From Prauserella_A sp040635515 (lineage in GTDB: Bacteria; Actinomycetota; Actinomycetes; Mycobacteriales; Pseudonocardiaceae), in the NCBI GenBank assembly GCA_040635515.1, contig JBEYHY010000004.1, forward strand, positions 372,001 through 436,000: 64,000 nucleotides of DNA, in the 5' to 3' direction. Shown here in pieces: positions 33,948-42,833 of the stretch (position 1 is its first letter; each line of letters starts with the position of its first letter). The position numbers and the translations under genes were made by a program. Below the pieces are notes generated by a model that was given only the letters and a program-made list of their open reading frames with translations, ran no database searches and was not told the origin of the DNA.

Positions 33948-34249
33948 GGCAATGATCTCTCCCGATAGTGTGAAAATCACCGAGCAGGGGTTGACGGTGA
34001 TGTCAATCGACGCTATGCGGGCAAGGTTCCGTGCGGCAGTCTTGAATTCCACCGGGCCTTCGGATATGGCGACGTCGTCAATCGCCGCGCATCACTCGCG
34101 GGGCGTACGACTAAAGGCGGGAACCGGTGCGGTCGGAAATTTTCCGACTCTGCCAAGACAAGTGTCAGGAAAACGTATTGATTGCGGCGGTGCGCCATCC
34201 CGCGAGCGCATACTCGGGATGCGGTGAAGCGAACAGCAAGGAGCCCGAG
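33948..34249. other. Divergent intergenic region, no gene seen
   Basis: This 302-base stretch separates the divergent protease and SPW genes and must hold both promoters. On the minus strand TTGACA occurs at about 33993-33998, a possible -35 for the protease, without a convincing -10 at standard spacing. A Shine-Dalgarno AAGGAG precedes the SPW gene. No conserved small ORF or hairpin stands out. Confidence 0.5.
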
Positions 34250-34705
34250 ATGTTGAGTCGCGTGGAAAAGACACCGGTTCCCGTCAACCACTACTGGAAC
34301 GGCCCCGCGACCGAAGAGCGAATGACGTCCGGCCTGCCGAGTTCACTCATGTTCCTGTGCGCGGTATGGCTCGGATTCGCGCCGTTCGCGCTGGACTACG
34401 GATTCGCGGGATTCTCGTCGGCCGTCGATGTCAATGACGTCGTCGTCGCGTTGATCGTCGGAACCATCGCACTGGCGAGAATGGTCGCGCCCCGCGATCT
34501 GCCGTGGCTCAGTCTCGTCAACGCGGCACTCGGAGTCTGGCTCGTCGTCGGCGCCTTCGCGCTCGACCACGCCGGAGCACGGCAACCAGGGTCCGCGGTA
34601 GCCAATGACGTCGTCATCGGAGCGGCCCTGCTGGTGCTCGGCGTGGCGAGCGCGTGGCTGACCTACCGGCAGCGCGCCGAGGAAAACCCGCGCTCAGTCG
34701 GCTGA
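34250..34705 (+). CDS. SPW-repeat membrane protein
   Basis: A 151-residue protein with four hydrophobic helices forming two SPW-type repeats; the second carries PWLSLVNAALGVWLVVGAFAL, cited here as PWLSLVNAALGVWL, the first SSLMFLCAVWLGFAPFAL. The family, common in actinobacteria, is of unknown function. The start is ATG 34250 behind AAGGAG; the frame is open further upstream without a ribosome site. Its last 12 bases overlap the convergent acidic-protein gene. Confidence 0.7.
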   Translation: MLSRVEKTPVPVNHYWNGPATEERMTSGLPSSLMFLCAVWLGFAPFALDYGFAGFSSAVDVNDVVVALIVGTIALARMVAPRDLPWLSLVNAALGVWLVVGAFALDHAGARQPGSAVANDVVIGAALLVLGVASAWLTYRQRAEENPRSVG

Positions 34706-35725
34706 GCTGGTCACCGACTCCTCGTCGGAAAGGTAGGGGTGCAAGGTCTTCGCGTCGGTGAGATGGGCGTGCGGCCGGAACCACTCCTCGACCGCGGGAG
34801 CCTCGTTGTCGAGTTCGTAAAGCGTCTCGTGCTCGTCGTTTTCGAACGCGTGCTCGTCGAACGTGGCGAAAATGCTCGCGATCTGTTCCTCGTCCATCAC
34901 ATCGGCGAGATCCAGTTCGATCTCGGCCCTCGTCTTGGCGATGTGCAGGGCGAGCGCTTCGGCCACCGAGAGCGGAGGGACCCACTCGTCCTGGGTCAGC
35001 CTGTGCCCGAGTATCGACGTCGCGACCAGGAACTGCTTTGCGAACAACGTCGTATAACGGTCGGAGTACTGCTGGGGAAGCTCGTCGAGGACCCATAGTG
35101 CCTCGACCTCGTCGGCAGTGGCGTCCTCGTCTTCGAGCATCTGGATGTCGCCGAACAACTCGTCGGTGAGCATCTCGATCCCGTGCATCAGCGCACCGGC
35201 GACGTAGGCCGCCTCCTCCGCCGTAACCTCGGTGTCGTCGACGTGCCCGAACGCGGCGAGATCGAAGGCCTTCAGGTGGGTCGCCGCTTCGAGCAGGCTT
35301 TCCCTGCGCTGGGCCAGCTCCTCGGGGCTGAGCCCCGTCGCCCGGTCGGTGTCCTCGTCGGCGGGCTCCTCCTCGGCGGCGAGCGCGCTTTCGAGCTGAT
35401 CGTCCGTCGCGGTCACCGCACAGTGCTTGACCTGCCAGCCCGCGAGCAGCTCCGTCTCCTCAAGGAGCTGCGTCAGCACGGCGCGGGTGGCGTCCTCGGC
35501 GAACACCAGGGCGGGCGCGTCGAGCAACCAGCTGACGTTCGCTCCGCCGAGGTGGGCGTTGACGGAATGCTCGACAGGCGTGATCTCGACGCCGTCGGGA
35601 CCCTCGATGCTGGCGAGCCTGCTCAGCCGTGCGTCAAGCAGCGAAGCGACCCCGACCTGCTGGAGCGGGTCCAGGTCAGGGGCGTCTGCCGACGACGTGA
35701 GCTCGGCGGTGAGTTGGTACTCCAC
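34694..35725 (-). CDS. Acidic soluble protein of unknown function
   Basis: A 343-residue, strongly acidic protein I do not recognise. The N-terminus reads as beta-rich (MEYQLTAELTSSADAPDLDP), residues ~115-135 are a Glu/Asp-rich linker (AAEEEPADEDTDR), and the rest is helical with EEAAYVAGALMHGIEMLTDEL and ELDLADVMDEEQIASIFATF. No signal, membrane segment or catalytic motif is visible. It is 30 bases upstream of the LAL regulator stop on the same strand order, that is, downstream of the FMN reductase-LAL pair, so it could belong to that transcript. Codon use looks normal for the genome. Confidence 0.6.
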   Translation of the reverse strand: MEYQLTAELTSSADAPDLDPLQQVGVASLLDARLSRLASIEGPDGVEITPVEHSVNAHLGGANVSWLLDAPALVFAEDATRAVLTQLLEETELLAGWQVKHCAVTATDDQLESALAAEEEPADEDTDRATGLSPEELAQRRESLLEAATHLKAFDLAAFGHVDDTEVTAEEAAYVAGALMHGIEMLTDELFGDIQMLEDEDATADEVEALWVLDELPQQYSDRYTTLFAKQFLVATSILGHRLTQDEWVPPLSVAEALALHIAKTRAEIELDLADVMDEEQIASIFATFDEHAFENDEHETLYELDNEAPAVEEWFRPHAHLTDAKTLHPYLSDEESVTSSAD

Positions 35726-35755
35726 GTTGCGCAGTTTTACACGACTCGGTCGGCT

Positions 35756-38464
35756 TCACCTCGCCAGGCCGAGTTTCGCGAGCTCGCCTCGCGAACTGAT
35801 GCCCAGCTTCGGATACGTCTTGTACAGGTGGTAGCCGACCGTGCGCGGACTGAGATACATCCTGGTCCCGATGTCGCGGTTGGTCAGGCCTTGCGCGGCG
35901 AGACGGGCAATCCGCAGCTCCTGAGGGGTCAGCATGCGTTCGAGGTCGGTGCTCAGCGGTGCCGCCGTCCCCGAATCGGCGGGTCGTCCCGCGGCGCGCA
36001 GCTCCGTGCGGGCCCGTTCGATCCACGGCTTGGCTCCGAGTCGTTCGAAGATCGTCAGCGCCGATCGTAACTGGGTACGCGCCTGCTCCTTGCGCCTCGC
36101 CCTCCGCAACCACTCGCCGTAGAGCAGCTCGGTGCGGGCTCGCTCGAAGGGGCGTCCCTGCTCGGCGAGATGCAGCCTGACGGCCTCCTCGAACAGGGAT
36201 TCGTCGCCGAGCAGCGCCTTGCAGCGCAACGCGACGGCCCTCGCCCACGGCCTTCCGGTCTGCTCCGCCCACGTGATGTATCTGGCGAGCTGCCGCTCCG
36301 CGCGCTCCGGCCGCCTCGCCTTCACGGCAGCCTCGACGAGGTCGGGCACCAGCGCGAGCGAGTGCAATCCCTCGAACTCGCCGAGGTGATCGAGCTGGTC
36401 GAGCACCGCGTCGTGCTTGCCGAGACCGAGATCGAGCAGTGTCCGCGCGGTCGTCGCGGCCTGCTCCGGTGCCTCCGAGGCGAGCCGCGTCACCTCGGCT
36501 TCGTCGCCTTCGATCGCGGCGAGCTCGGCGAGCACCCCCGCCAGCTCCGCGCTACTTTGCTGCTGGCCGATGTCCTCGGCGATCCGCATGCCCTCGGAGG
36601 CGCTCGCGAGCGCCTCCCTGTGTTTTCCGAGGTGGAGCTGGGTTCTGGCGAGCACGGCCAGTGCCTTCGGCAGTACGCCCATGGCCGCGCCAGCCCTGCT
36701 GTCCGTCGTGACTCCGATGGCGAGTTCGCCGGCCGCGGTGTCGTCGCCGAGCAGCAGATACCAGCTCGCGAGGGTCGTGCGACCGCGCAGCGCGAGTGGA
36801 TGGTCCACGCAATCGGTGGAAAGCGATTCTCCCGACACGAGTTCGCGCAGCGCGTGGATGCTCTCGGCGACCTTGCTCCCGTTGACCGCTACGAGCGCGC
36901 GAATCCGGCGGCTTCCGGCGACACCGAGTTTCTCCGCCAATTCGGCCGTCCTGCCGACAGCGGAGAGATCGTCACCGACGGAGGCCGAACCCGCTGCCCA
37001 GAACAACAGCTTTCCCGCGAGTTCCGGTTCTCGTTCCGCCACCCTCTCCGCGGCGCGCGACAGGATGTAGTGCGCTTCGAGCGGATTGTTGTCGTCCTCG
37101 GCCAGCGTCGCGTGGATCATCGCGGCGAGGCCGAGTTGGAGCGGATCCGTGAGCTGGGTCGTCGCCTGGTAGGCAAGGTCCCTGGCATGGTCGAGCTGGC
37201 CGGCGTCGGCGGCCGCCCTCGCGGCGGCAGCCAGCCTCCTGCCCCTGTCGTCGCGCAGCGGGCTCAGCGCGGCCGCCTGCTCGTATGCCGTCGCGACGGC
37301 CGCGTAACCACCACGGGCCCTCGCGTGTTCCGCGCTGCTCTCCAGTGCTTTCGCCACGTCCTCGTCGTGCCCGGTACTCGCCGCGGCCAGGTGCCACGCC
37401 TTCCGGTCGACCTCGTCGGGTGAGTCGAGCACCTCGGCGAGTGCCTTGTGCGCGCGAATCCGGTTGGCCATCGGCACCGTCCGGTACGCGGCCGTGCGCA
37501 TGAGCGGATGCCGGAAGACGAGGCAGTTGTCGGTGAAGGTCAGCAGCTGCGCGTCTTCGGCGACGCGCAGGTCGTCGAGGGAGGCGCCGAGTAGCTCACC
37601 TGCCGCGAGCACCGTGCCGGTGTCGCAGGTGCCGTCGGCCGCGGCGACGAGAATCATGGTCCTCGTGGTTTCCGGCAGCACCGCGATCCGCTCGGCGAAG
37701 CTGTGCAGCACCCTGTTGTGCGGTGCAGCCTCCGGGGATTGCCTGCCCAGCCTGCCCTCCCTGTTGGCAGCGGCGATTTCGAGCAGCGCGAGCGGATTGC
37801 CCCTTGCTTCCCTCGCGACATCCTCGCGCAGCCGGGGAGGAAGGTCGTCGGCGTGTTCGGCGAGCAGTTCACCAGCCGCGGCGGCGTCGAGACCGGTCAG
37901 CCGCAGTTCCTCGATGCCCTGCGCCGGAAACGGTGGAGCGTAGAGATCTCGGGCCGCGAACAGCATCGCCACCCCGCGCTCAGGAAGCCTGCGTGCGGCG
38001 AACAGCAGCGCTTCGGCCGACCCCCTGTCGAGCCAGTGGGCGTCGTCGATGACGACGAGCACGGGAGTGTCCTTGGCGAGTTCGGTGAACAGCGCCAGCA
38101 CGGCGAGTCCGACCGCGAACCGGTCGCCGCCGCTGTCCTCGGTGTCGCCGCTGGCCCCGAAGGCGCGGTGCAGCGCCCTGGCGTGGGAACCAGGCAGCTC
38201 GTCGACGCGATCGAGGACGGTCCGCAGCAGCAGGTGCAGTCCGGCGAAGGGAAGGTTGGTCTCGGACTCGATTCCCGAACCACGAAGCACTCGCAGATCC
38301 GCCGCCATCCGGTCGGCGTGCGCGAGGAGCGTGGATTTCCCGATCCCCGCCTCACCTCTGATGACGAGTGCGCTGCTGCGCACTGAGCGGGCTTCGGCGA
38401 GCTGCCGGTCGATGACCGTCAGCTCGCCTGCCCTCCCGTGGAGTTTCGTGGTCGCGGTCGGCAT
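35756..38464 (-). CDS. LAL-type LuxR regulator (large ATP-binding)
   Basis: A 902-residue regulator. The N-terminal AAA/STAND ATPase has Walker A GEAGIGKST (residues 37-45) and Walker B VLVVIDDAHWLD; a long helical TPR-like middle follows; the C-terminal LuxR helix-turn-helix (LTPQELRIARLAAQGLTNRD, then LSPRTVGYHLYKTYPKL) occupies about the last 65 residues. The start is ATG 38462-38464 (MPTATTKL). It lies 54 bases downstream of an NADPH-dependent FMN reductase gene on the same strand, probably co-transcribed. It might act on the promoter motif shared by that reductase and the NmrA gene at 56 kb (inference). Confidence 0.87.
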   Translation of the reverse strand: MPTATTKLHGRAGELTVIDRQLAEARSVRSSALVIRGEAGIGKSTLLAHADRMAADLRVLRGSGIESETNLPFAGLHLLLRTVLDRVDELPGSHARALHRAFGASGDTEDSGGDRFAVGLAVLALFTELAKDTPVLVVIDDAHWLDRGSAEALLFAARRLPERGVAMLFAARDLYAPPFPAQGIEELRLTGLDAAAAGELLAEHADDLPPRLREDVAREARGNPLALLEIAAANREGRLGRQSPEAAPHNRVLHSFAERIAVLPETTRTMILVAAADGTCDTGTVLAAGELLGASLDDLRVAEDAQLLTFTDNCLVFRHPLMRTAAYRTVPMANRIRAHKALAEVLDSPDEVDRKAWHLAAASTGHDEDVAKALESSAEHARARGGYAAVATAYEQAAALSPLRDDRGRRLAAAARAAADAGQLDHARDLAYQATTQLTDPLQLGLAAMIHATLAEDDNNPLEAHYILSRAAERVAEREPELAGKLLFWAAGSASVGDDLSAVGRTAELAEKLGVAGSRRIRALVAVNGSKVAESIHALRELVSGESLSTDCVDHPLALRGRTTLASWYLLLGDDTAAGELAIGVTTDSRAGAAMGVLPKALAVLARTQLHLGKHREALASASEGMRIAEDIGQQQSSAELAGVLAELAAIEGDEAEVTRLASEAPEQAATTARTLLDLGLGKHDAVLDQLDHLGEFEGLHSLALVPDLVEAAVKARRPERAERQLARYITWAEQTGRPWARAVALRCKALLGDESLFEEAVRLHLAEQGRPFERARTELLYGEWLRRARRKEQARTQLRSALTIFERLGAKPWIERARTELRAAGRPADSGTAAPLSTDLERMLTPQELRIARLAAQGLTNRDIGTRMYLSPRTVGYHLYKTYPKLGISSRGELAKLGLAR

Positions 38465-38518
38465 GAACCAAGGTTGCAACCTCGACCATAGTTGAGGTCA
38501 AGTCCGGTCCTCGCGGGT

Positions 38519-39103
38519 TCACGCGGCGTACGGCTGCCTGTCGCGCGCTTCCCTCAGCGCGTTGCCCCACCAGGCGAGCTGATTGAGCATTCCCTTGGCC
38601 GCGTTGTTGCACGAGGCGGGGTCGACCGGCTGGCCCTCGTCGTCGAAGAGGCTCCAGAAGTTGTGGAAGCTGATCGTGTCGCGCACCGTCGTGGCGTGGA
38701 GTTCGGAGAAGACCGTCCGCAGGTGCTCGACGGCGCGAAGGCCGCCGCCCATCCCGCCGTAGGAGACGAATCCGACGGGCTTCGCCTGCCATTCCTTGCC
38801 GTAGTGGTCGATCGCCGTCTTGAGCGCTGCCGGGTAGCTGTGGTTGTACTCCGGGGTGACGACGACGAAGGCGTCCGCCGCCGCGAGCCGTGTCGCGAGA
38901 GTGTCGGCGTCGTCGGAGGCGTCGAGCGCGCTGGACAGCGTGAGGTCGGCGAGATCGACGAGATCGACGTCCATGGACTCGTGCTTCCCGGCCTCGGCCG
39001 CGAACCAGGAAGCGGGAACGGGCCCGAACCGGTCTTTGCGGGTGCTGCCGATGATGACGGCCAGGCGCAGCGGCTTCTTCGCGGTGGATGTCGTTGTGTT
39101 CAT
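38519..39103 (-). CDS. NADPH-dependent FMN reductase
   Basis: A 194-residue flavodoxin-like protein. It shows the FMN-phosphate loop GSTRKDRFG, the conserved VVVTPEYNHSYPAALKTAID and the GGMGGGLRAVEHLR loop of the chromate/azo/quinone reductase family. It reduces flavin, quinones or xenobiotics with NAD(P)H in the cytoplasm. The start is ATG 39101-39103, with a -10-like TAGTGT seven bases upstream, so the mRNA is probably leaderless. It precedes the LAL regulator. Confidence 0.87.
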   Translation of the reverse strand: MNTTTSTAKKPLRLAVIIGSTRKDRFGPVPASWFAAEAGKHESMDVDLVDLADLTLSSALDASDDADTLATRLAAADAFVVVTPEYNHSYPAALKTAIDHYGKEWQAKPVGFVSYGGMGGGLRAVEHLRTVFSELHATTVRDTISFHNFWSLFDDEGQPVDPASCNNAAKGMLNQLAWWGNALREARDRQPYAA

Positions 39104-39152
39104 GCCGATGACACTAGGAATCCGGGGCTGCTCGCGGCATCTGTCAGGTGAC
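39104..39152 (-). promoter_or_regulatory. Promoter element shared with the NmrA gene (copy 1)
   Basis: Minus strand, upstream to downstream: AGTCACCTGACAGATGCC, 15 bases, TTCCTAG, then TGTCATCGGC and the ATG. The element aligns without gaps to 56182-56221. TAGTGT serves as -10 and would give a leaderless transcript. The AGTCA-GACAGATGCC block is the likely activator or sigma contact. Confidence 0.6.
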
Positions 39153-39292
39153 TGGGGTTGCGACCTGCCGGATCGTCACCCAGCGGAATCGCCCGCTGTC
39201 ACTCGCGTAGTGGTTTTCCGGGGTGCGCCGAACGCATAACGTTGATTCCGAGACGCAGGTTTTGTTTCTCGAAAAGGTTGGAGCGATCAACG

Positions 39293-39358
39293 ATGAGCGG
39301 ATGCGGTTGCTGTGGTTCGTGTTCGGGTCCCGCGTGTGGTTGCTGCGGAAAGTGCTGA
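39293..39358 (+). CDS. 21-residue cysteine-rich micropeptide
   Basis: ATG 39293 to TGA 39356. Of 21 residues, eight are Cys, at positions 4, 6, 7, 10, 15, 17, 18 and 21; the rest are mostly Gly and Ser with one Lys near the end (GKC). There are two near-symmetrical CGCCG units. GGAG lies nine bases before the ATG, a TAACGT -10 at 39237-39242, and a perfect hairpin terminator begins 20 bases after the stop. The next gene is convergent, so this is not a leader for anything downstream. The composition is that of a metallothionein-like metal or thiol buffer (inference). No matching characterised family is known to me. Confidence 0.65.
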   Translation: MSGCGCCGSCSGPACGCCGKC

Positions 39359-39378
39359 CCTGAGCAGTCTGTTTCCCA

Positions 39379-39410
39379 CGACGGCCGCCCTCATCGAGGA
39401 GCGGCCGTCG
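39379..39410. terminator. Hairpin terminator after the Cys-rich micropeptide
   Basis: Perfect 10-base arms CGACGGCCGC (39379-39388) and GCGGCCGTCG (39401-39410) around a 12-base loop. It lies between the micropeptide stop and the convergent gene ending at 39424, so it can serve both. Confidence 0.75.
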
Positions 39411-39423
39411 GTCTTGCGTGCGC

Positions 39424-39909
39424 TCAGCTGACCGCCTCGCACCGCGAACTCGCCGTCTGCACCGTTTCGGTCAGCTTCTCGACGTCCACCCTGGCGACCG
39501 ACGAGCTGATGTCGTTGCCGAGTTCCTCGAACTCCGCGTAGCGCTCGTCGCTCTTCGCGGTGGCGACCAGCAACGGCCCGGCCGCCATGGCTTCCCAGAG
39601 CGCGGGCTCATCGAGGCTCGGCCAGTCGTCTTCCGTCGAATACGAAGCCGCAAGGCGCTCGACGATGTCGCAGCCCATGCTCAAGTTCGCGTCGGCCGCG
39701 TTCTCGGAGGAGGGGGCGTTGTCGAAGAAAAGGTAGCCGAGGAGAACCCCGAGTCCGGCTCCGACGACCAGTGCTCCCGCGGCGATTCCGGCGACCAGTC
39801 CGCGCGAGCGCTTCGGCGGCTGCTGCTGCGGTTGTGGTGGAACCTGCTGGTTCGCGGGCTGACCTGACCATTGTGCGGATGGGTACTCACTCACCCGGGC
39901 ATAATCCAT
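39424..39909 (-). CDS. Single-pass membrane protein of unknown function
   Basis: A 161-residue protein with a Gln/Pro-rich cytoplasmic N-terminus (PANQQVPPQPQQQPPKR), one transmembrane helix (GLVAGIAAGALVVGAGLGVLLGYLF, given in part as AAGALVVGAGLGVLLGYLF) and an extracytoplasmic helical domain with two Cys (MGCDIVERL and SSRCEAVS) likely to form a disulfide. The start is ATG 39907-39909; the longer frame would overlap the divergent peptidase. Not recognised beyond this; similar small anchored proteins are common in Pseudonocardiaceae. Confidence 0.6.
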   Translation of the reverse strand: MDYARVSEYPSAQWSGQPANQQVPPQPQQQPPKRSRGLVAGIAAGALVVGAGLGVLLGYLFFDNAPSSENAADANLSMGCDIVERLAASYSTEDDWPSLDEPALWEAMAAGPLLVATAKSDERYAEFEELGNDISSSVARVDVEKLTETVQTASSRCEAVS

Positions 39910-40048
39910 GATCGGGTGTGCTTTTCCAAGTTCGGCGGTCTTTCCGATCCGCGACCACGTGCGTGCCCAGTCGGGTAGCTTCGGCTGATCATGGCTTGGT
40001 CCAGCGGATTCCCGTGACCGGGCAGGCTCGGCCGAAGAGGGAAGTGAA

Positions 40049-41065
40049 ATGGACAACTCGGGCGCGACCATGACCGAGCAGGGCAGGGTCCGGTTTCCCG
40101 GTATCAGCCCGAGAGCCTACGAACACCCCGTCGACAGAGGTGCGCTCGCGACTCTGCGGATGGCGCCAGGTTTCGCGGAGGTACTCAAGGCGATTTCCGG
40201 GTTCTATCCCGAGCGCGGCGAACGGCTGATGGCTCTCGGATCGGCGATCAGGGTCGGTCCCCGGCAGTACCCCAAGCTGGACCGGCTCAGGAACGAGTGC
40301 GCGCGAGCGCTCGACATCGATCCGGCGCCCGCGTTGTTCGTCGCGAGGGGGCCCGAGGCCAACGCGATGACACTCGGCATGGACGAACCGTTCGTCATGC
40401 TGACGACGGGCCTCGTCGAACTGCTCGACGACGACGGCCTGCGGTTCGCGATCGGACACGAGATGGGGCACGTGCTCTCGGGGCACGCGGTGTACCGGAC
40501 GATGCTGTTCAGGTTGCTGAAGCTCCAGTTGAGCATGTCGTGGATGCCGGTGAGCGCGCTCGGTCTCCGGGCGATCATCGCGGCGCTCAACGAGTGGTAT
40601 CGCAAGGCGGAGTTGTCCTGTGACAGGGCGGGACTGTTGTGCGGACAGGACCCGGCCGCCGCGTTGAGAACCCACGTGTTGCTCGCGGGTGGCGTCGATC
40701 CCGCCGAGGTCGACGTCCCCTCCTTCCTGCAACAGGCGAGTGAGTACGAGTCGGTCGACGACATCAGGGACAGCCTGCTGAAACTGCGCAACGTGGAACT
40801 GTTGTCGCATCCGCTTGCCGTTGTGAGGGCGGCGCAACTCCAGAAATGGGGAGCGTCGGAGGAGTACCGCCGGATACTGGGCGGTGACTACCCGAGGCGC
40901 GATGCCGATGCTCCTTCGTCGCACTGGGCGTCGGACGTGAAGTCGGCGGCGAAGTCGTACAAGGACTCGTTCGCCGCGTCGGCCGACCCGCTCGCCAAGG
41001 TGTTTTCCGACGTCGGCGAGGCCGTGTCCGGTGCGGCGAGCAAGGTGTGGGAGCGTTTCGGCTGA
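40049..41065 (+). CDS. M48-family zinc metallopeptidase
   Basis: A 338-residue peptidase with the zinc motif HEMGH at residues ~137-141 and the third ligand Glu in AELSCDRAG. A central hydrophobic stretch (LLKLQLSMSWMPVSALGLRAIIA, cited as SMSWMPVSALGLRAIIA) may contact the membrane. C-terminal residues ~295-338 are a helical, Ala/Ser-rich tail. M48 enzymes act in membrane-protein quality control. The start is ATG 40049 with GAGGGAAG upstream; ATG 40070 is an alternative. It is transcribed alone; 21-bp repeats follow the stop. Confidence 0.82.
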   Translation: MDNSGATMTEQGRVRFPGISPRAYEHPVDRGALATLRMAPGFAEVLKAISGFYPERGERLMALGSAIRVGPRQYPKLDRLRNECARALDIDPAPALFVARGPEANAMTLGMDEPFVMLTTGLVELLDDDGLRFAIGHEMGHVLSGHAVYRTMLFRLLKLQLSMSWMPVSALGLRAIIAALNEWYRKAELSCDRAGLLCGQDPAAALRTHVLLAGGVDPAEVDVPSFLQQASEYESVDDIRDSLLKLRNVELLSHPLAVVRAAQLQKWGASEEYRRILGGDYPRRDADAPSSHWASDVKSAAKSYKDSFAASADPLAKVFSDVGEAVSGAASKVWERFG

Positions 41066-41101
41066 AGGTGCGACTCGCCGGGGAACCGGGACCCACCCGT
41101 C

Positions 41102-41185
41102 GGCGAGTCCCCCGCCCAGGCCGCCGAGTTCTGCATCCAGAACGGCGAGTTCCGCGCTCAGGACAGCGAGTTGCCCATTCACAGT
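41102..41185. repeat. 21-bp tandem repeats, family A (locus 1)
   Basis: Four degenerate units of 21 bases start at 41102, 41123, 41144 and 41165, with the consensus GGCGAGTTC(T/C)GC...CAGGAC. The same family recurs at 53.8 kb. It lies just after the M48 stop and before a convergent gene. Too degenerate and contiguous for a CRISPR. Confidence 0.7.
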
Positions 41186-41203
41186 GCGGCGGGACGATCG
41201 CCG

Positions 41204-41680
41204 TCAGTGCCCGCTTGGATGCGTGCCGTCGAGAACGTCGGCATGGACGACGCTGCTCGCCCTTTCGCACCGCGAGCGGCAGCGGGTACAGGTCGGCGGT
41301 CCTTCGGTGACCGCGTAATCCCGGTAGTCAGTGCCGAGATTGCGGTGCGGGTATTCTTCGCAGTCGAGTTCGTACGTCGCGCCTCCGCCTTCGATGTAGC
41401 CCGCGTGCACCTTGGCGGCCCTAGCGCCAATGCGTAGATAGACGAAGGTCCGATCGGGAAGCGCCGCCCGGCCCCACGCCACGAGGCTGTTTCGGACGAC
41501 GTCAGGTTCCCAGTAGTAGTAGCCGACGAGCACACCGTGTTGCACGGCGCGCACGGTCTTGTTGTCGTAGGTCTCCAGGCGTTTGCCGCGCGGACCGTCC
41601 TGGTCCAGCCATGTTCTGACCACAAGGTCGGGCAAGGTGTCCCTCGTCCAATCCCCGGACAAACCACGAAACCGCCACAT
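41204..41680 (-). CDS. Hypothetical protein with C-terminal CxxC zinc-like motif
   Basis: A 158-residue protein I do not recognise. The start is ATG 41678-41680 because GGAGGG sits five bases upstream; the frame is open to TTG 41903 but without a ribosome site. It begins MWRFRGLSGDWTRDTLPD, has an alpha/beta middle part (GYYYWEPDVVRNSLVAWGRA) and ends with CTRCRSRC, a possible metal site, after YELDCEEYPHR. No signal or membrane helix. It converges with the M48 gene across the 21-bp repeats. Confidence 0.6.
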   Translation of the reverse strand: MWRFRGLSGDWTRDTLPDLVVRTWLDQDGPRGKRLETYDNKTVRAVQHGVLVGYYYWEPDVVRNSLVAWGRAALPDRTFVYLRIGARAAKVHAGYIEGGGATYELDCEEYPHRNLGTDYRDYAVTEGPPTCTRCRSRCERASSVVHADVLDGTHPSGH

Positions 41681-42485
41681 GACACCCTCCAGTGTCGGAT
41701 CTGGTTGTGTTGAGCCGATGTCGAGTCGAGTTCGCACAGGGCAGCGCCATTCAGCCTGCGTCGGCGACTCGTACGGATTAGGTGACTCGTCTCCCCGATG
41801 CGGGCCTTCCACATCGACTCCTTGCCAACGGCCGTGGGCAAGGAAGGACGGGTAGGCGCCGCTGTGGCGAGCCGACAGGCGATCGGGGTCCCTCGTCGTG
41901 GACAACGTGATGACAAGGTCGTGTTCCGCGTGTGGTGATCAGGTCCGTCCGGCCGGTTCGATTTGCTTCTGCCAACATCACGTGTAGTGGGTCGGTCTGG
42001 GAAAAAGTGGTCACGGCGCACTCCGATGAAGGTGGGCCGGACCGTTCTCCAAAGCAAGGCGAACTGACTACTCGATACCGCGTTTTTGGGGCCGGGACGA
42101 CGGATCTGTTCAGTGCCCGCGAAGCACCCTCACCTCCGGTTTCGACTAATGAAACGCTCGATCGGTTCTGTCGCGCTTCAATATAGAAAGCTGGGTGGTA
42201 TTTCGCTAGGGCCTTGTGGTCGCCTAAGGCGGCGCGAGGGGGCTGAGCTGCGAAGAGAGCGCTGGCCGTCGTTATTCAACGCGCGCGGACCGCGCACATG
42301 GCGGGATTGCCGGAGCGGCGTGGGGAAGCAACGGGGGCGCCGAGAGTTGTGCGGACCGCGGGAGTCGCGCGGTCGCGACAAACGAAATCTGGTCTGCGAT
42401 TCAGTGGGGACCGATGAATCGAGAAACGGTGTCGCGGATCAGTCGTCGTACTCCACTTTTCCGCGAAGAATGATGAGTTCTTGCT
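41681..42485. other. 805-bp gene-poor region
   Basis: No ORF here has a ribosome site and a believable protein. It is locally less GC-rich than the flanks, with TA-rich spots near 42170-42200 (TTCAATATAG). It contains the upstream region of the 158-residue gene and the 3' flank of lsr2. Small RNA genes or decayed coding sequence are possible but not shown. Confidence 0.5.
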
Positions 42486-42833
42486 TCAGTTCTTGCGGTG
42501 GTATGCCTCGGTGACCGCTGCGGGAATGCGGCCCCTTTCGGAAACCTCGAATCCGTTCTTGCGAGCCCAGGTGCGAATTGCCTGGTTCTGTTCCCTGTCG
42601 ACCGAGGCCGGAGCCGCCGGCGTTCCGTTGCTCTTGGCGGCGCGCTTGCGAGCGTTGCCGCCGACGCGACGAGCGTGCTCGACGTACTGCGCCAACTGGT
42701 CGCGCAAGTCCTCGGCGTTGTCGGCCGAGAGGTCGATCTCGTAGGTAACGCCGTCAACTCCGAACTGGACGGTCTCGTCGGCCTCGGAACCGTCGAGGTC
42801 ATCCACCAACGAGACAATCACCTGCTGTGCCAC
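42486..42833 (-). CDS. lsr2: Lsr2 nucleoid-associated protein
   Basis: A 115-residue xenogeneic silencer. The N-terminal dimerisation domain (QQVIVSLVDDLDGSEADETVQF, cited as VIVSLVDDLDGSEADETV) is joined by a basic linker (ARKRAAKSNG) to a C-terminal DNA-binding domain with the minor-groove RGR hook at residues 100-102 (SERGRIP). Lsr2 binds AT-rich, often foreign, DNA. The start is GTG 42831-42833 with GGAGGG eight bases upstream. It lies beside a tRNA gene and a mobile-element scar, perhaps by chance. Confidence 0.93.
   Translation of the reverse strand: MAQQVIVSLVDDLDGSEADETVQFGVDGVTYEIDLSADNAEDLRDQLAQYVEHARRVGGNARKRAAKSNGTPAAPASVDREQNQAIRTWARKNGFEVSERGRIPAAVTEAYHRKN

Noticed and set aside
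42439..42515. Short frame QELKQELIILRGKVEYDD after lsr2, which looks like a protein C-terminus
   Set aside because: No start codon or ribosome site, and it overlaps the end of lsr2; no frameshift of lsr2 is needed since that protein is complete.
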